Positions 9,528 through 18,138 of a DNA stretch of 28,473 nt are shown one piece after another. This DNA is from a virus, in IMG/VR virus record IMGVR_UViG_3300029309_000261, positions 1 through 28,473 of that record; one strand, 5' to 3'. A program made the translations under genes and the position numbers. The number at the start of each line of letters is the position of its first letter. Positions within the stretch are counted from its first letter, which is position 1. The notes below the pieces were generated by a model. That model had not been told where the DNA came from. It searched no databases and saw only the letters and a program-made list of their open reading frames with translations.

Positions 9528-11694
9528 TTGCAAACCTCACTCGTCTTGATCCACGTCTAGGCGTGTTGATATTTCTAACAAGCTGATCAACCATAGCATC
9601 CTGGGCCGCTTGTTTTGTGTCATAAATCACACTGTTTGAGAAGTTCACGTTAAAAACCATGGTGCTCTCTTCGGCCTGTTCTCGTCTCGGTGCGCTTGCT
9701 GTTTGAGGTGCTCCACTTGGTGACGATGCTTGACCGCTTGCGCCTGATGCGCTCGCAGATGATCCACCGGCTAGGGCTGAGCCTGCACCCTTGGCAAGCA
9801 CTGCTGCAGCTCCAAACATGGCGGCCGCTTTAAAGTGCGCTCCTGATCCGGCTGGGTTTGTAAACAGTGCGGCTGTGCCTTTGGCAAGCTCCATCAAAGC
9901 TTGAACCCCGGCTTCTCTTGCTAGACCATCTAAAACGGCTTTTATTGATTCACTGAATGATTCACCAAACATGATCGCACCAACTGCAGCATCTGCCAAG
10001 CCTTGGCCGTATGAACCGAAAAAGTCAGATGTAAGATCTAGAAGTTGTTCAGTTTCTCTGCTTTGTATCGCTGTAATCTGTTGTGATTGCTGTTCTCGTA
10101 AAAGCAAGATCTTTTCAGAGTTGCCTTTGGCCATCATGAATTTTTGCTCATAGTCTAACCTCAGCAACTCTAATTCTCTGTCTTGTCCCTTTAAGTTTAC
10201 TTCAGCTCTAAGTCTTTCAATCTCTAATATGTCTTCTTTTAAAGCTGTTTCACTTGCGATTAGTTCACGAGCTGCAGCTTGTTCTTTTGCGATTCGATCA
10301 GCTTCTGCTTTGTCCCTAATCTCTGCTAGCCTGTTTTGATGATTGATTTCTAGCGCTTCTTTTAGCGTTTGACTGTTTGCGTTTTTATCTGCCTCAAGGT
10401 CTAGAAGTTGAGACGCTCGATCAAAGGCTAGATCTGCAAGTGCTATTTTTCTATTTGTAGCGTTCTCTTCACCTTTGAGATTTTGATTTATACGCGCCAT
10501 TTCTAAAGCGCTTTGAGCGTTTATCCGGTTCTTTTGCTCTGCTAGCTCCGCCTTTGCACGTGCTGCCCTTGCTGTTTTAATGCGCTCGTAATTAGCTTGA
10601 TCAATCTGTTTAAGTTTTTGATTGAGTTCTATTGTGGCCGCTTGAACTCTGTTTGCTCGGCTTGTTTCGTCTATATCGTCAAGCTTTCCAATCTCTCTAA
10701 GTTTGGCCGCGTGCTCAAGCGCTGCTAGTTGTCGCTCAGCTTGTGCTGCGTTCTTTTGTTGTTTGATGCGAATCGATGCGGTTTCAACATCAAGCTTAAA
10801 GTTTTGATCTGCTATTTTTTTTTGATTCTCTAATGATCGCTTTGAAAGCTCTTCCTTTAAAGCTTCAAATCTTACAAAATCAACGACTCCTTTTTCGCTA
10901 AACTCAACTGCTCTATTAAGCTCTGCATCTTGTGCTTTTGTTAGCTTTTTTATCTCTTCAGTGATTTCCTTGATTCTTCTTGTTCTGTTGACATCTACTC
11001 TGGCGCTTATCAGAGAGACTTTATTGCTCTCTTTACTTGTCTTAAGCCTTTGCTTTTCAATCTTTAAATCTTCTTTTAATCTTGCTATTTTTCGCTCAAA
11101 CTTACTCGTATTTTCTGAGATGAGCTGTCCTTCTTCAATTAACGTCTTAGCGCTTATTGCTCTGACTTGTAGTTGTTTTATCTCTTCTTTTGTCAATACG
11201 ATCTGCTTTGAAGCAAGTTCTTCAATTGCGCTTGTAAGCTCTGTCATAGATGCTTCGTAAGCTTTAACGTGCTTGTTTACTCCTGATATTTCATCCCTAT
11301 AGTCTTGAAGTGATTTTATAAGTTGATATATCGCTACAATCGCCGCACCTGCTGGCAGTGCAAGAGCAGAAAGAGAACCTCCACTTGCTGCTGCAGCTTC
11401 TGAAAAACCCGCAAAAGAATCAGTCACTGCAGAAAGCCCCTCTCCAACAGAGCCAAGTGCTTCTGCACCGTCTTCTTCAAATCCTGAAATTAGACTGCCA
11501 GCTTGATTAAAACCCTCTCCAATACTGTCCGCGCCTTCTCTAATTTTTCCTGCACTTTTTGCAATCTCATCACTAGACTTTGAAAAGCTTTCACCTATCT
11601 GCTCACCACCTGACTCAATCGCTCTCAGATTCTTTTCAGCTTCTTTGACTCCGACGAGTTCGACTTCAATCTGAACTTTTTGATCAGTTGCCAT
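9520..11694 (-). CDS. Tail tape measure protein
   Basis: A 724-residue protein with the standard tape-measure layout. There is a short N-terminal segment, a Gly/Ser-rich part with a hydrophobic stretch near residues 105-125 (LALPAGAAIVAIYQLI), and a long charged alpha-helical coiled coil from about 135 to 530. A hydrophobic, Ala/Gly-rich region follows at about 540-655, with a basic C-terminus (TPRRGSRRVRFANA). The protein sets tail length during assembly and is ejected with the DNA. At about 0.15 nm per residue, 724 residues predict roughly 100-110 nm, a general relation and not a measurement. The start ATG 11694 overlaps the frameshifted chaperone by 11 bases, with AGAGG seven bases upstream. 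The position after the G/GT genes supports the call strongly. Confidence 0.9.
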   Translation of the reverse strand: MATDQKVQIEVELVGVKEAEKNLRAIESGGEQIGESFSKSSDEIAKSAGKIREGADSIGEGFNQAGSLISGFEEDGAEALGSVGEGLSAVTDSFAGFSEAAAASGGSLSALALPAGAAIVAIYQLIKSLQDYRDEISGVNKHVKAYEASMTELTSAIEELASKQIVLTKEEIKQLQVRAISAKTLIEEGQLISENTSKFERKIARLKEDLKIEKQRLKTSKESNKVSLISARVDVNRTRRIKEITEEIKKLTKAQDAELNRAVEFSEKGVVDFVRFEALKEELSKRSLENQKKIADQNFKLDVETASIRIKQQKNAAQAERQLAALEHAAKLREIGKLDDIDETSRANRVQAATIELNQKLKQIDQANYERIKTARAARAKAELAEQKNRINAQSALEMARINQNLKGEENATNRKIALADLAFDRASQLLDLEADKNANSQTLKEALEINHQNRLAEIRDKAEADRIAKEQAAARELIASETALKEDILEIERLRAEVNLKGQDRELELLRLDYEQKFMMAKGNSEKILLLREQQSQQITAIQSRETEQLLDLTSDFFGSYGQGLADAAVGAIMFGESFSESIKAVLDGLAREAGVQALMELAKGTAALFTNPAGSGAHFKAAAMFGAAAVLAKGAGSALAGGSSASASGASGQASSPSGAPQTASAPRREQAEESTMVFNVNFSNSVIYDTKQAAQDAMVDQLVRNINTPRRGSRRVRFANA

Positions 11695-12606
11695 TTTTGA
11701 GCCTCTCTTCTTGCTGTCGAATCTTGAGCGCTTCGGTGTGAGTATCTAGAATATCACAAGCATCGATTAAAGCGCATGATGGATGTGGATAATAATCTGA
11801 GATCTTGCATAGGTCTCTTTTAGATCTTTGATAAGCTTGGATGACTGTTGCCATCCTGTTTGCGTTTGCAATTGGGCAAGACCTGATTTTAAAATCACTG
11901 AAACCTTCTCCACAGTTTGGAGCAAATCTATAACCGGGTACATAGTACCCTTGATCATCTTTTTGCACATGTTGAAGAGTTGGCTTGATTGGGCCGCCAC
12001 AGTTGCCTCGTTGTCTTCTAAGATCTGGTTTTGATTTGCATTGCTCACAGCTCCAAGATCTGCCCCTATTGTTTGAGATCCAAATAACAGAGGCAAGCGC
12101 TATTTTCCCTGATCACTGACCAAGCTCAGCCGCTGTATGTGCTGTACTAACTCGGTTATAGTTTGGAGTCGATGAGACTCGGGCTTGATCTTTTGAATCT
12201 GGTCAATGGTCGCGTCTTCTCCATCGATTGAGATCAAAGCTTCTGAAATCATCTCAACGTAACATCTTGAGATATACGCTTGATATTCAGCAAGTGCAGA
12301 CCGTTCATCATCATTCAAATTATGATGCCATCTAGCACGCTCTTTGATCTCGTCTGGTGACTCAGTCCAAAGCATGCGGCCTAACTCGCTTCGAGTGTAA
12401 GCACCTGCTTTAATCTCTGCGTTTTCTCTTTGTGCTGGGCTTAGCGCGTGAATCGTGAATACCGTTGCACCGTCAGCTTTTAAGTGTGAGATATCGCCAG
12501 TCTCTAAATATTTTGAGCGCTGTTCATCGTCACAAATCACAGCAGGATCGCAGGTTACGACTACATCGTGATGGATGTCAGCAGATAGAGAAAAGTTAAG
12601 TGCCAT
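11684..12606 (-). CDS. Tail assembly chaperone GT fusion, made by -1 frameshift
   Basis: The 168 codons of the upstream chaperone are followed by a -1 slip at GGGAAAA (12103-12109). Translation then runs 139 codons in the -1 frame to TGA 11684-11686, giving 307 residues. The -1 frame is open throughout from the slip site, beginning IALASVIWISNN. It carries a cysteine cluster, Cys187, Cys190 and Cys203 (SCEQCKS, GNCGG), plus later NCGEGF and SCPIA, which resembles a zinc-binding T domain. In lambda and many siphophages the G and GT proteins sit directly before the tape measure gene and coat the tape measure while tube subunits assemble. This is exactly that position. Frameshift efficiency cannot be read from sequence. 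Confidence 0.82.
12100..12606 (-). CDS. Tail assembly chaperone G-like protein (unshifted product)
   Basis: A 168-residue acidic helical protein ending QGK at TAG 12100-12102, starting at ATG 12606 with AGGTG seven bases upstream and inside the end of the tail tube gene. It lies between the tail tube gene and the tape measure, the usual slot for the G chaperone, and it ends in the slippery heptamer. The C-terminal half (about 95-165) is predicted helical (AEYQAYISRCYVEMISEALI, ITELVQHIQRL). It is expected to be made in large excess over the GT fusion. I assign it by position and frameshift signal, not by sequence similarity. Confidence 0.82.
   Translation of the reverse strand: MALNFSLSADIHHDVVVTCDPAVICDDEQRSKYLETGDISHLKADGATVFTIHALSPAQRENAEIKAGAYTRSELGRMLWTESPDEIKERARWHHNLNDDERSALAEYQAYISRCYVEMISEALISIDGEDATIDQIQKIKPESHRLQTITELVQHIQRLSLVSDQGK
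12103..12109 (-). promoter_or_regulatory. Programmed -1 ribosomal frameshift site GGGAAAA
   Basis: Read on the minus strand in frame: CAG GGA AAA TAG. This is a perfect X_XXY_YYZ heptamer, G_GGA_AAA, immediately before the stop. After a -1 slip, both tRNAs re-pair fully or nearly so (GGG, AAA) and the -1 frame is open for 139 codons. Lambda uses GGGAAAG at the same place. I did not identify a clear downstream stem or pseudoknot by eye. Confidence 0.85.
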
Positions 12607-12608
12607 GA

Positions 12609-13898
12609 TTAAACACCTAGACCAAATCTGATCGGCGAATTACCTGCACCGGTCTCGACAACGTCGCCGCCAAAGCGGCTAGGCTTATATGTCAGTTGTT
12701 GGCGTACAATGTCATTACCTGATACGTCATATTGACTTGGATCAACTGTAAGATAGGCTGCACTTAGCATGATCGCGCACCCTTTACCGTCACCAGTTGG
12801 CCCCGTGCCTACGATCACTTGGCGCAATACGCGATCTCTGAAATCGTTTAAGATTGCAGTATTAACGCTGCTGACCGTCAATGTTAGCTCGGCATCTGTG
12901 TCTGTGATCTCCATGTCAGTCATAGCCAAGACAGACTTAGACGATCCAACCGGCGTTAATGTATTCGTCAAGCTGAATGTAAAGTCATCACAATCAAGTG
13001 AGATGCGGCCCAGCTTGTCTCCTGTAGTCGCGTTTGTCAGAGATGTTGGAGCTGTTGCGCTAAGTATGACCTCACTATTTCTAAAAAATGGAGGTGAACC
13101 CGCGTTAAAGCTTGGCTCAATTGGCCCAGCTGCTGCGCTATGTGTATCGAAGATGTGAGCACTTTGGAAAGTAAACTCGCCCATTAGCCGGCCGTTGTCT
13201 GTGCTGATGCTCATAGACTCGAGAACACACCCCACCGCAGTGCTTTGAAAGTTAACGCCGTCAACTCTAAGTGCTACACTGGTGAGTGCTCTTGTGCCTG
13301 TTGCTGTTCTAGATCCGGGGTACCATGTTTGAAGCTGCCTTACTTCTTTAGTGCCTGTAAAATCTGTATCAAATGCAGGTGAGACCGTTGTATACCCTGA
13401 CCCGTCTACATCGTCTGTAATTGCGCTATATTGTGATCTTGCGCTTGAGAAGCTCACAAGGTTACCTACCTCACCGGCCGCTGTTGCTGGTGTCGCTGTG
13501 TATTCGTTAACACTATTACATGCGGCGCTTTGACTACCTTGACCAGCTTGAGTTTTTAGACCGGCGCCTAGGATGAACCCAAGATAGTTCGATGTATAGT
13601 TTGCAGCTGATGAACCTACACCCGTTAGATCAACAGTAACAGAGATTGAGCCTGTTCGATGTTGTACGCGATTGCCGCCACTGTAAACGGTTGAAGGCTC
13701 AGGTGCGTATGTGTAAGCACCATCACGGGCATCATTGCGCTCACTTATTGGAGGCTCTCCAGCGATCACAATGGGGTCGCGCTCGCAAGGGATAGACACA
13801 AAAGATAAGCCGCTGACGTCTGGGAGATTTGTGGATGAGTCTAGACTCCCAAAGGTTGATTCTGATGCGATTGATAGAGATCTGATAGTTACACTCAT
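12609..13898 (-). CDS. Major tail tube protein (putative)
   Basis: A 429-residue beta-rich protein starting MSVTIRSLSIASESTFGSL. A strong GGAGG five bases before ATG 13898 fits a highly made virion protein. It begins directly after the TAA of the tail terminator candidate and two bases ahead of the chaperone gene, the standard place for the tube subunit. Pieces such as GNRVQHRTGSISVTVDL and SISTDNGRLMGEFTFQSAHI are consistent with the beta-sandwich tube fold. The C-terminal part (from about 270) may be an added Ig-like domain, which would explain the length above the usual 150-350 residues. No sheath gene precedes it. Confidence 0.72.
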   Translation of the reverse strand: MSVTIRSLSIASESTFGSLDSSTNLPDVSGLSFVSIPCERDPIVIAGEPPISERNDARDGAYTYAPEPSTVYSGGNRVQHRTGSISVTVDLTGVGSSAANYTSNYLGFILGAGLKTQAGQGSQSAACNSVNEYTATPATAAGEVGNLVSFSSARSQYSAITDDVDGSGYTTVSPAFDTDFTGTKEVRQLQTWYPGSRTATGTRALTSVALRVDGVNFQSTAVGCVLESMSISTDNGRLMGEFTFQSAHIFDTHSAAAGPIEPSFNAGSPPFFRNSEVILSATAPTSLTNATTGDKLGRISLDCDDFTFSLTNTLTPVGSSKSVLAMTDMEITDTDAELTLTVSSVNTAILNDFRDRVLRQVIVGTGPTGDGKGCAIMLSAAYLTVDPSQYDVSGNDIVRQQLTYKPSRFGGDVVETGAGNSPIRFGLGV

Positions 13899-14357
13899 TT
13901 AAGCCTCCAGATAAAGCATGATAAAAGGGACTCGCAAGAGTCTGCCTTGATCGTCTGTGTTTGCAATTGTTTCTAGGATTGACGTTTCAGGGATAATCGA
14001 GACTATACCAGAATTGACCAAGTCATACTCTGGCCCTTTAAGCGTCTCAATGATTTTGCCGGCATCTTCATTGATGGTCTGACTTAAGCTGAGCACGTCT
14101 TGAGTAATATCATATCTTACTCTCACCTCGGCTCTTACTCGCTTACGTCCACTAATCCCGGCCTGACCATCATCACTTGATAACTCTGTCAGCTCAACTT
14201 CAAAGAGCCTGTTTTGATGATAACGCTCTTCAAGTCTTGCGACTATGCCGGCTGATTTATGAACACAGACAAACCCGTGATGGATGTCACTTTTTGGCGT
14301 GATATCTTCAATCATGCTCTCAACTTTGGCGAGTGCCTGAAAAGTACCTTGACTCAT
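13899..14357 (-). CDS. Tail terminator / completion protein (putative)
   Basis: A 152-residue protein starting MSQGTFQALAKVESMIEDI. ATG 14357 overlaps the upstream TGA by four bases. Alternating strands (KRVRAEVRVRYDI, LLRVPFIMLYLEA) and a central helix fit tail terminator proteins, which cap the tail tube and join it to the neck. The slot between the virion-morphogenesis protein and the tail tube supports this. No sequence family was recognised with certainty. Confidence 0.6.
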   Translation of the reverse strand: MSQGTFQALAKVESMIEDITPKSDIHHGFVCVHKSAGIVARLEERYHQNRLFEVELTELSSDDGQAGISGRKRVRAEVRVRYDITQDVLSLSQTINEDAGKIIETLKGPEYDLVNSGIVSIIPETSILETIANTDDQGRLLRVPFIMLYLEA

Positions 14358-14872
14358 CTGCGACCACCTTTGAGCCTGTTTGCTATGTCGATATTCACGG
14401 CTTGACTAAGTACCTTAATCGTGTCTTGATCAAGCTTTAAAAACTCACGATCAGCATTAACTCTATATCCATAATATGCAACGTGATCAGATAGTGAGAT
14501 TGTGAAGCCGCTTCGATCAGCTTGAGTTAAAATGATGTTATTCATTAACGCGCCACTCAAGACAAGGTCAACTTCAGCAGATGCAGCTCGGTCACTTCGG
14601 CCTCGAGACTCGTGTTTATATTGTCTATAACCTTGCTCATAAAAAACACTGTCACCACTCTCAGAAGGTTGGCCGCCTTTGGGGCTAAGTCTTGCGCCTT
14701 TTTTGCTGATCGTTATGGGCTTTTCGCTGTACATAGCAAACGGTTCGAGATCCCCGTCAAGCCCTTTAGATGTGCGGCTTTTTATCGCGGCTATAGCATT
14801 TAGCCCTAGCGTTGCGCTGTCCTGATCACTCCAAAGTGAACGAGGTAATTTGATGCTTGAGGTCATCTTCAT
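14354..14872 (-). CDS. Phage virion morphogenesis / neck protein (gpG or HK97 gp10 type)
   Basis: A 172-residue protein starting MKMTSSIKLPRS. I chose ATG 14872 (GAGG eight bases upstream, two bases after the previous TGA) over TTG 14878. The middle contains LSGALMNNI and the C-terminus contains REFLKLDQDTIKVLSQAV. These resemble the L-x-x-SG-x-L and R-x-FL-x-L-x-x-(D/E) motifs of the virion morphogenesis family that completes the head-tail joint. The central region around residues 55-85 (KKGARLSPKGGQPSESGDS) is basic and disordered. It lies between adaptor and terminator genes, as expected. Confidence 0.62.
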   Translation of the reverse strand: MKMTSSIKLPRSLWSDQDSATLGLNAIAAIKSRTSKGLDGDLEPFAMYSEKPITISKKGARLSPKGGQPSESGDSVFYEQGYRQYKHESRGRSDRAASAEVDLVLSGALMNNIILTQADRSGFTISLSDHVAYYGYRVNADREFLKLDQDTIKVLSQAVNIDIANRLKGGRR

Positions 14873-14874
14873 GA

Positions 14875-15828
14875 TCAATGCCTCATGCTTCGAGTAGGTG
14901 TAAATGTCTTGTCATAGTCAGATTTTAGATATCCTTTAAATGATGCTCTAAAATCAGAAGCTCCACCACTTCCATAATTTTGATCAACCTCGCCATCATC
15001 AACAATACCATCACCATCTTTGTCAATCGCGACTAAGTCCAAAGCAATCTGCATGAGATCGGCGCACCTTTGACGATATGCATCTGCAATATCTAGCTTG
15101 AGATTTGCTTCCATGATGATCGCGGCTACACAGTAAAGATGACTCAACTGGAAATCATGAGCATTAAAAACCTCGTCTTCTGTCAAACTGTCTGCGCTTA
15201 AATGCATTCTGATCTTAGTTGACATCTCATCTAGACCCGCTTTGATTTGTGGATCAAATGAGCTTTGGCGACGTGGCACCAAGTCAGCTAAAAGAGGCAG
15301 CGTGTTAATTAGGATCTCATGAGTTAAGCCAGTGTCAAACGGTCGCGGAGTAACTTTGATCACTCCACTTGATAGCCTCGATTGAGTGTATTGACCACCA
15401 TCTACAACATGAGAGACTGAATATGAATATGTACCAGATACAGACGTAACAGACGCACCGGGTAAGACCACAGACCACAGAGCAAACTCAAGACTTGCGC
15501 TTGTGCTCAGGTCAATCTCACGGGGTAAAGGCTCGCTTAATATCGCTGTAGTTCCTACTATGCGAGTCACTGCAACTGGATATATTGTATCGGCATTTGT
15601 GATCAAAAAAGCGTTGACTTGATCAGCTTGCAAACCTGTTGCTTGATTGTCTATTGTTAGCGTTCTTCTATCGTTTGCGATTGCGCTTACGGTTGCGTTT
15701 GCTCTGCTCTGAGTTAGTGCAAGCGTTGCAGGTGTGGCGGTCTGGATTGTTATTGATGGTGTGCCGTTGATCGGCTGTGAAGCGACAAACTCAAAAAGAT
15801 AATCAGTACCCGTGATAGCTTTGATCAT
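14875..15828 (-). CDS. Head-tail adaptor-like protein with an EF-hand-type loop
   Basis: A 317-residue protein. ATG 15828 overlaps the upstream TGA (ATGA), with AGAGGTG four bases ahead. Residues 1-165 are beta-rich and resemble an Ig-like or barrel domain. Residues 167-265 are helical, with a candidate adaptor bundle (HDFQLSHLYCVAAIIMEA). Residues 269-280 read DKDGDGIVDDGE, which satisfies the EF-hand calcium-loop spacing D-x-D-x-D-G-x-h-x-x-x-E. The position between minor head protein and neck genes suggests the connector below the portal. Calcium binding is inferred from the motif. The exact family is unrecognised. Confidence 0.5.
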   Translation of the reverse strand: MIKAITGTDYLFEFVASQPINGTPSITIQTATPATLALTQSRANATVSAIANDRRTLTIDNQATGLQADQVNAFLITNADTIYPVAVTRIVGTTAILSEPLPREIDLSTSASLEFALWSVVLPGASVTSVSGTYSYSVSHVVDGGQYTQSRLSSGVIKVTPRPFDTGLTHEILINTLPLLADLVPRRQSSFDPQIKAGLDEMSTKIRMHLSADSLTEDEVFNAHDFQLSHLYCVAAIIMEANLKLDIADAYRQRCADLMQIALDLVAIDKDGDGIVDDGEVDQNYGSGGASDFRASFKGYLKSDYDKTFTPTRSMRH

Positions 15829-16730
15829 GATTCACCTCTTGCTCTTGCATTTGCCTTGCTTATGTCTTTTGATGTAGCGCGTTTAAGATTGCCAGCTTCG
15901 ACAAATCCAGCACTTACATATGATAAAGAATGCCGGCAATTATAGCCACCACCACTTAATTTAAAACTTAAACCTTGCTGGTTGTTAAGCCGGCCCATTT
16001 GATCTTCATCCAAGACAAGATCAACCAAAGCCCGACAAAAACCTCTAGCTATTCCATCATCTGGCCCAGTGTAAAGCGCAAGGTTTAGACCTGCATATGC
16101 TCCTGCCTGAGCTGCTACACCTCGACCATATGAACTTATCTGGGTTCTGATCTCAGTCAGTTGACGACCTTCACTCTTTTTAAGTCGCTGAGCTAATGAA
16201 GATATGGCGACATCTTGACCTTCTACAGTTGCGGCAATCAAAGAGTCTTGAACTGCTCGCACTGTGTCAGGGATTAGAACAGTATCAACCACGCGGTCAG
16301 TAATTGCAATTTGCAATTCTTGAACCTGCAGGTCTATCGCTGGCAACTCAAAAGAAGGATCTACAATCTGTATCCCCTCAACGGTTGCTTGAGCGATTCT
16401 ATCCGATTGCTCTATAATCTCATCGACTACAAGATCTAAACCAGATCTTAAGACTAATGAGCTAAGAGCATCATTTGGCAAAGATAGCAAAGCCTCAGGT
16501 GAGCCTTGCTCAAGTGCTCTTTGCAGTGCACCGGTGAGGCCGTCTACAGATCTAGCCATAGCTTTTTTAATCGCCTTGCTTGCTCTGATCTCGGTCTCTA
16601 ATTCCTTAACTTTTTGTTTGATGAGATCCCGCTGAAGCTTTGAAGAATTAGACATTTGACGCTTGAGAGATTCAAGCGCTTCCTTATCTTTCTTTTCGCT
16701 GTAAAGCACAGCCTCAACGGGGTCACACAT
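15825..16730 (-). CDS. MuF-like minor head protein
   Basis: A 301-residue protein. The N-terminal 60 residues are a basic coiled coil (KQKVKELETEIRASKAIKKA). The C-terminus, about residues 205-280, has the MuF-type pattern YTGPDDGIARGFCRALVD, then GGGYNCRHSLSYVS. This is a Gly/Asp start, an internal cysteine and the terminal NCRH signature. MuF family proteins bind the portal inside the head and may be ejected or assist assembly. ATG 16730 follows the capsid TAA by one base with no clear Shine-Dalgarno site, so translation is probably coupled to the capsid gene. Its place downstream of the capsid differs from Mu, where gpF precedes it. Confidence 0.7.
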   Translation of the reverse strand: MCDPVEAVLYSEKKDKEALESLKRQMSNSSKLQRDLIKQKVKELETEIRASKAIKKAMARSVDGLTGALQRALEQGSPEALLSLPNDALSSLVLRSGLDLVVDEIIEQSDRIAQATVEGIQIVDPSFELPAIDLQVQELQIAITDRVVDTVLIPDTVRAVQDSLIAATVEGQDVAISSLAQRLKKSEGRQLTEIRTQISSYGRGVAAQAGAYAGLNLALYTGPDDGIARGFCRALVDLVLDEDQMGRLNNQQGLSFKLSGGGYNCRHSLSYVSAGFVEAGNLKRATSKDISKANARARGES

Positions 16731-16731
16731 C

Positions 16732-17736
16732 TTAAGTCAAGCAGTCTGTGACGATGTATCCGAGATTTGCATCGATCTTCTTTAGTGCATTGACTTCTTC
16801 TCCATACACATACTTAACAGTACGGTCAAGAGAGTCATAAGCGCCTGAGACTGGTGCAGAGAATTGGAGTGATAACGCGGCCACTGGCATAGCTTTCACA
16901 TTGCCTGATCTCTGTGTGACAGCATCAGAACCGCGCAAGCAACCCATGAAGATGGACTCGCCCCAAATGTAACTTTCTGAAGATGTTGCACCTGCAACTG
17001 CTGTATCTTGTCTAGCTGATCCAACATGAATGTTAGGTATTCCTAGGATGTCACGCAAAACGCTAATGACGACATCATCTTGTAAGATTCGGCTACCAGA
17101 TGCAAAACCAGCTGATGCAGTCCCTGCATATCCTCTGATCTCCTCGTTACGCGCTAGCGCTCGAAACACTTCATATCCCATGATTAAAGAGTCAGGATGA
17201 ACGCCAGATGCATTTGCTCTGACCTTGTCTTTGAGCTTGTGCAATCCGGTCAATGGGTCAGCACCGGCCGCGTCTACCTGTGCGCCAAACTCATTGGCCG
17301 CTGTAGCGTTGTTTGTAAACTCTGCAGTGCTGAAGAGTAAGTCAGCTGCTCGTTTTTCACGCTTAAGCGCTAGAACATTACCGACCATGCGAGCTGCACG
17401 CTCTTCTTCAGATCCGGGATATTGGGAGTCAAGGAGATCTTCAACTGCAATCGCATGCTCAGCCGCAAAGATTTTACATGCAAATGTTGTTGAACTTCTA
17501 TCAAATGTGCTGATTTTTGCGCGTGAAGAACCCGGCGCTCTTTGTACATCGATACCAGCTCCGGCGCCTAAAAAGTTTCGACCTTCTTCTAAAAGAATTG
17601 TGCCGGTGCGATCAGTCACATTAACAGTTTCGAAGATTTCACCAGCTATAAGATCTTGATTAGACCCATAGTTTTCAATCAGAAGACTACTTAGAATTTC
17701 GTCAACTGGATGCAGATTAGAATATGAACTTGCCAT
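16732..17736 (-). CDS. Major capsid protein
   Basis: A 334-residue protein starting MASSYSNLHPVDEILSS. AAGGAG six bases or so ahead of ATG 17736 is one of the strongest ribosome binding sites in the window. Content fits an HK97-fold coat protein: a helix-rich centre (EEERAARMVGNVLALKREKR, the likely spine helix), PDSLIMGYEVFRALARN, typical of phage capsid families of this kind, and a beta-rich C-terminus. It follows the protease-scaffold gene and the decoration-type gene, as in Mu-like head modules. There is no cleavage site that I can assign, although a maturation protease is encoded nearby. Confidence 0.85.
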   Translation of the reverse strand: MASSYSNLHPVDEILSSLLIENYGSNQDLIAGEIFETVNVTDRTGTILLEEGRNFLGAGAGIDVQRAPGSSRAKISTFDRSSTTFACKIFAAEHAIAVEDLLDSQYPGSEEERAARMVGNVLALKREKRAADLLFSTAEFTNNATAANEFGAQVDAAGADPLTGLHKLKDKVRANASGVHPDSLIMGYEVFRALARNEEIRGYAGTASAGFASGSRILQDDVVISVLRDILGIPNIHVGSARQDTAVAGATSSESYIWGESIFMGCLRGSDAVTQRSGNVKAMPVAALSLQFSAPVSGAYDSLDRTVKYVYGEEVNALKKIDANLGYIVTDCLT

Positions 17737-17748
17737 GTGTCACTCTCC

Positions 17749-18135
17749 TTAAGGAATTAGATTTTGAGGCCCCGTGAAGAAGACTTCAATCTGGTCTCCA
17801 CTTGCTGCGCTTGTTTGATTGATGTTCGGAACAACTCGACATGCTGAGTAGTTTCCTGATGTTGCGTGAGCAACAACTTTTCCTGCAGTTGTTGCCATTA
17901 ATAACGGAGTAGTTGCAAATGTGATTGTTCCGCCTGCAATCACGCGAGTGCATCCACTAAGTAACACATCTACCGCTTCACCAGTTGACACAGCACGCTG
18001 AGCAACTCCGATCACCTTGGCATCTGTTGCAGCTGTTGTGACTTGTACTTTTCCGTCTGTGTCGATGCTCACTAGTGCGAACTCTGTAATGTTCCCGCCG
18101 GCGATAAATGTTTTTGTGTTGTATGTATCGGCCAT
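17749..18135 (-). CDS. Head decoration-type protein (DUF2190-like)
   Basis: A 128-residue beta-rich protein starting MADTYNTKTFIAGGNITEFA. GGAGGT six bases before ATG 18135 suggests abundant expression. It contains GKVQVTTAATDAKVIGVAQ and STGEAVDVLLSG, the pattern of the small family often encoded between scaffold/protease and coat protein. Members are thought to decorate the capsid. The call is from this pattern and from position. There are no catalytic residues or membrane segments. Confidence 0.68.
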   Translation of the reverse strand: MADTYNTKTFIAGGNITEFALVSIDTDGKVQVTTAATDAKVIGVAQRAVSTGEAVDVLLSGCTRVIAGGTITFATTPLLMATTAGKVVAHATSGNYSACRVVPNINQTSAASGDQIEVFFTGPQNLIP

Positions 18136-18138
18136 TTT

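Noticed and set aside
11767-12096. A 109-codon reading frame on the minus strand after the chaperone stop, opening at TTG
   Set aside because: It is simply the continuation of the zero frame after TAG. The -1 frame of the same stretch follows a perfect slippery site and has a protein-like cysteine pattern.
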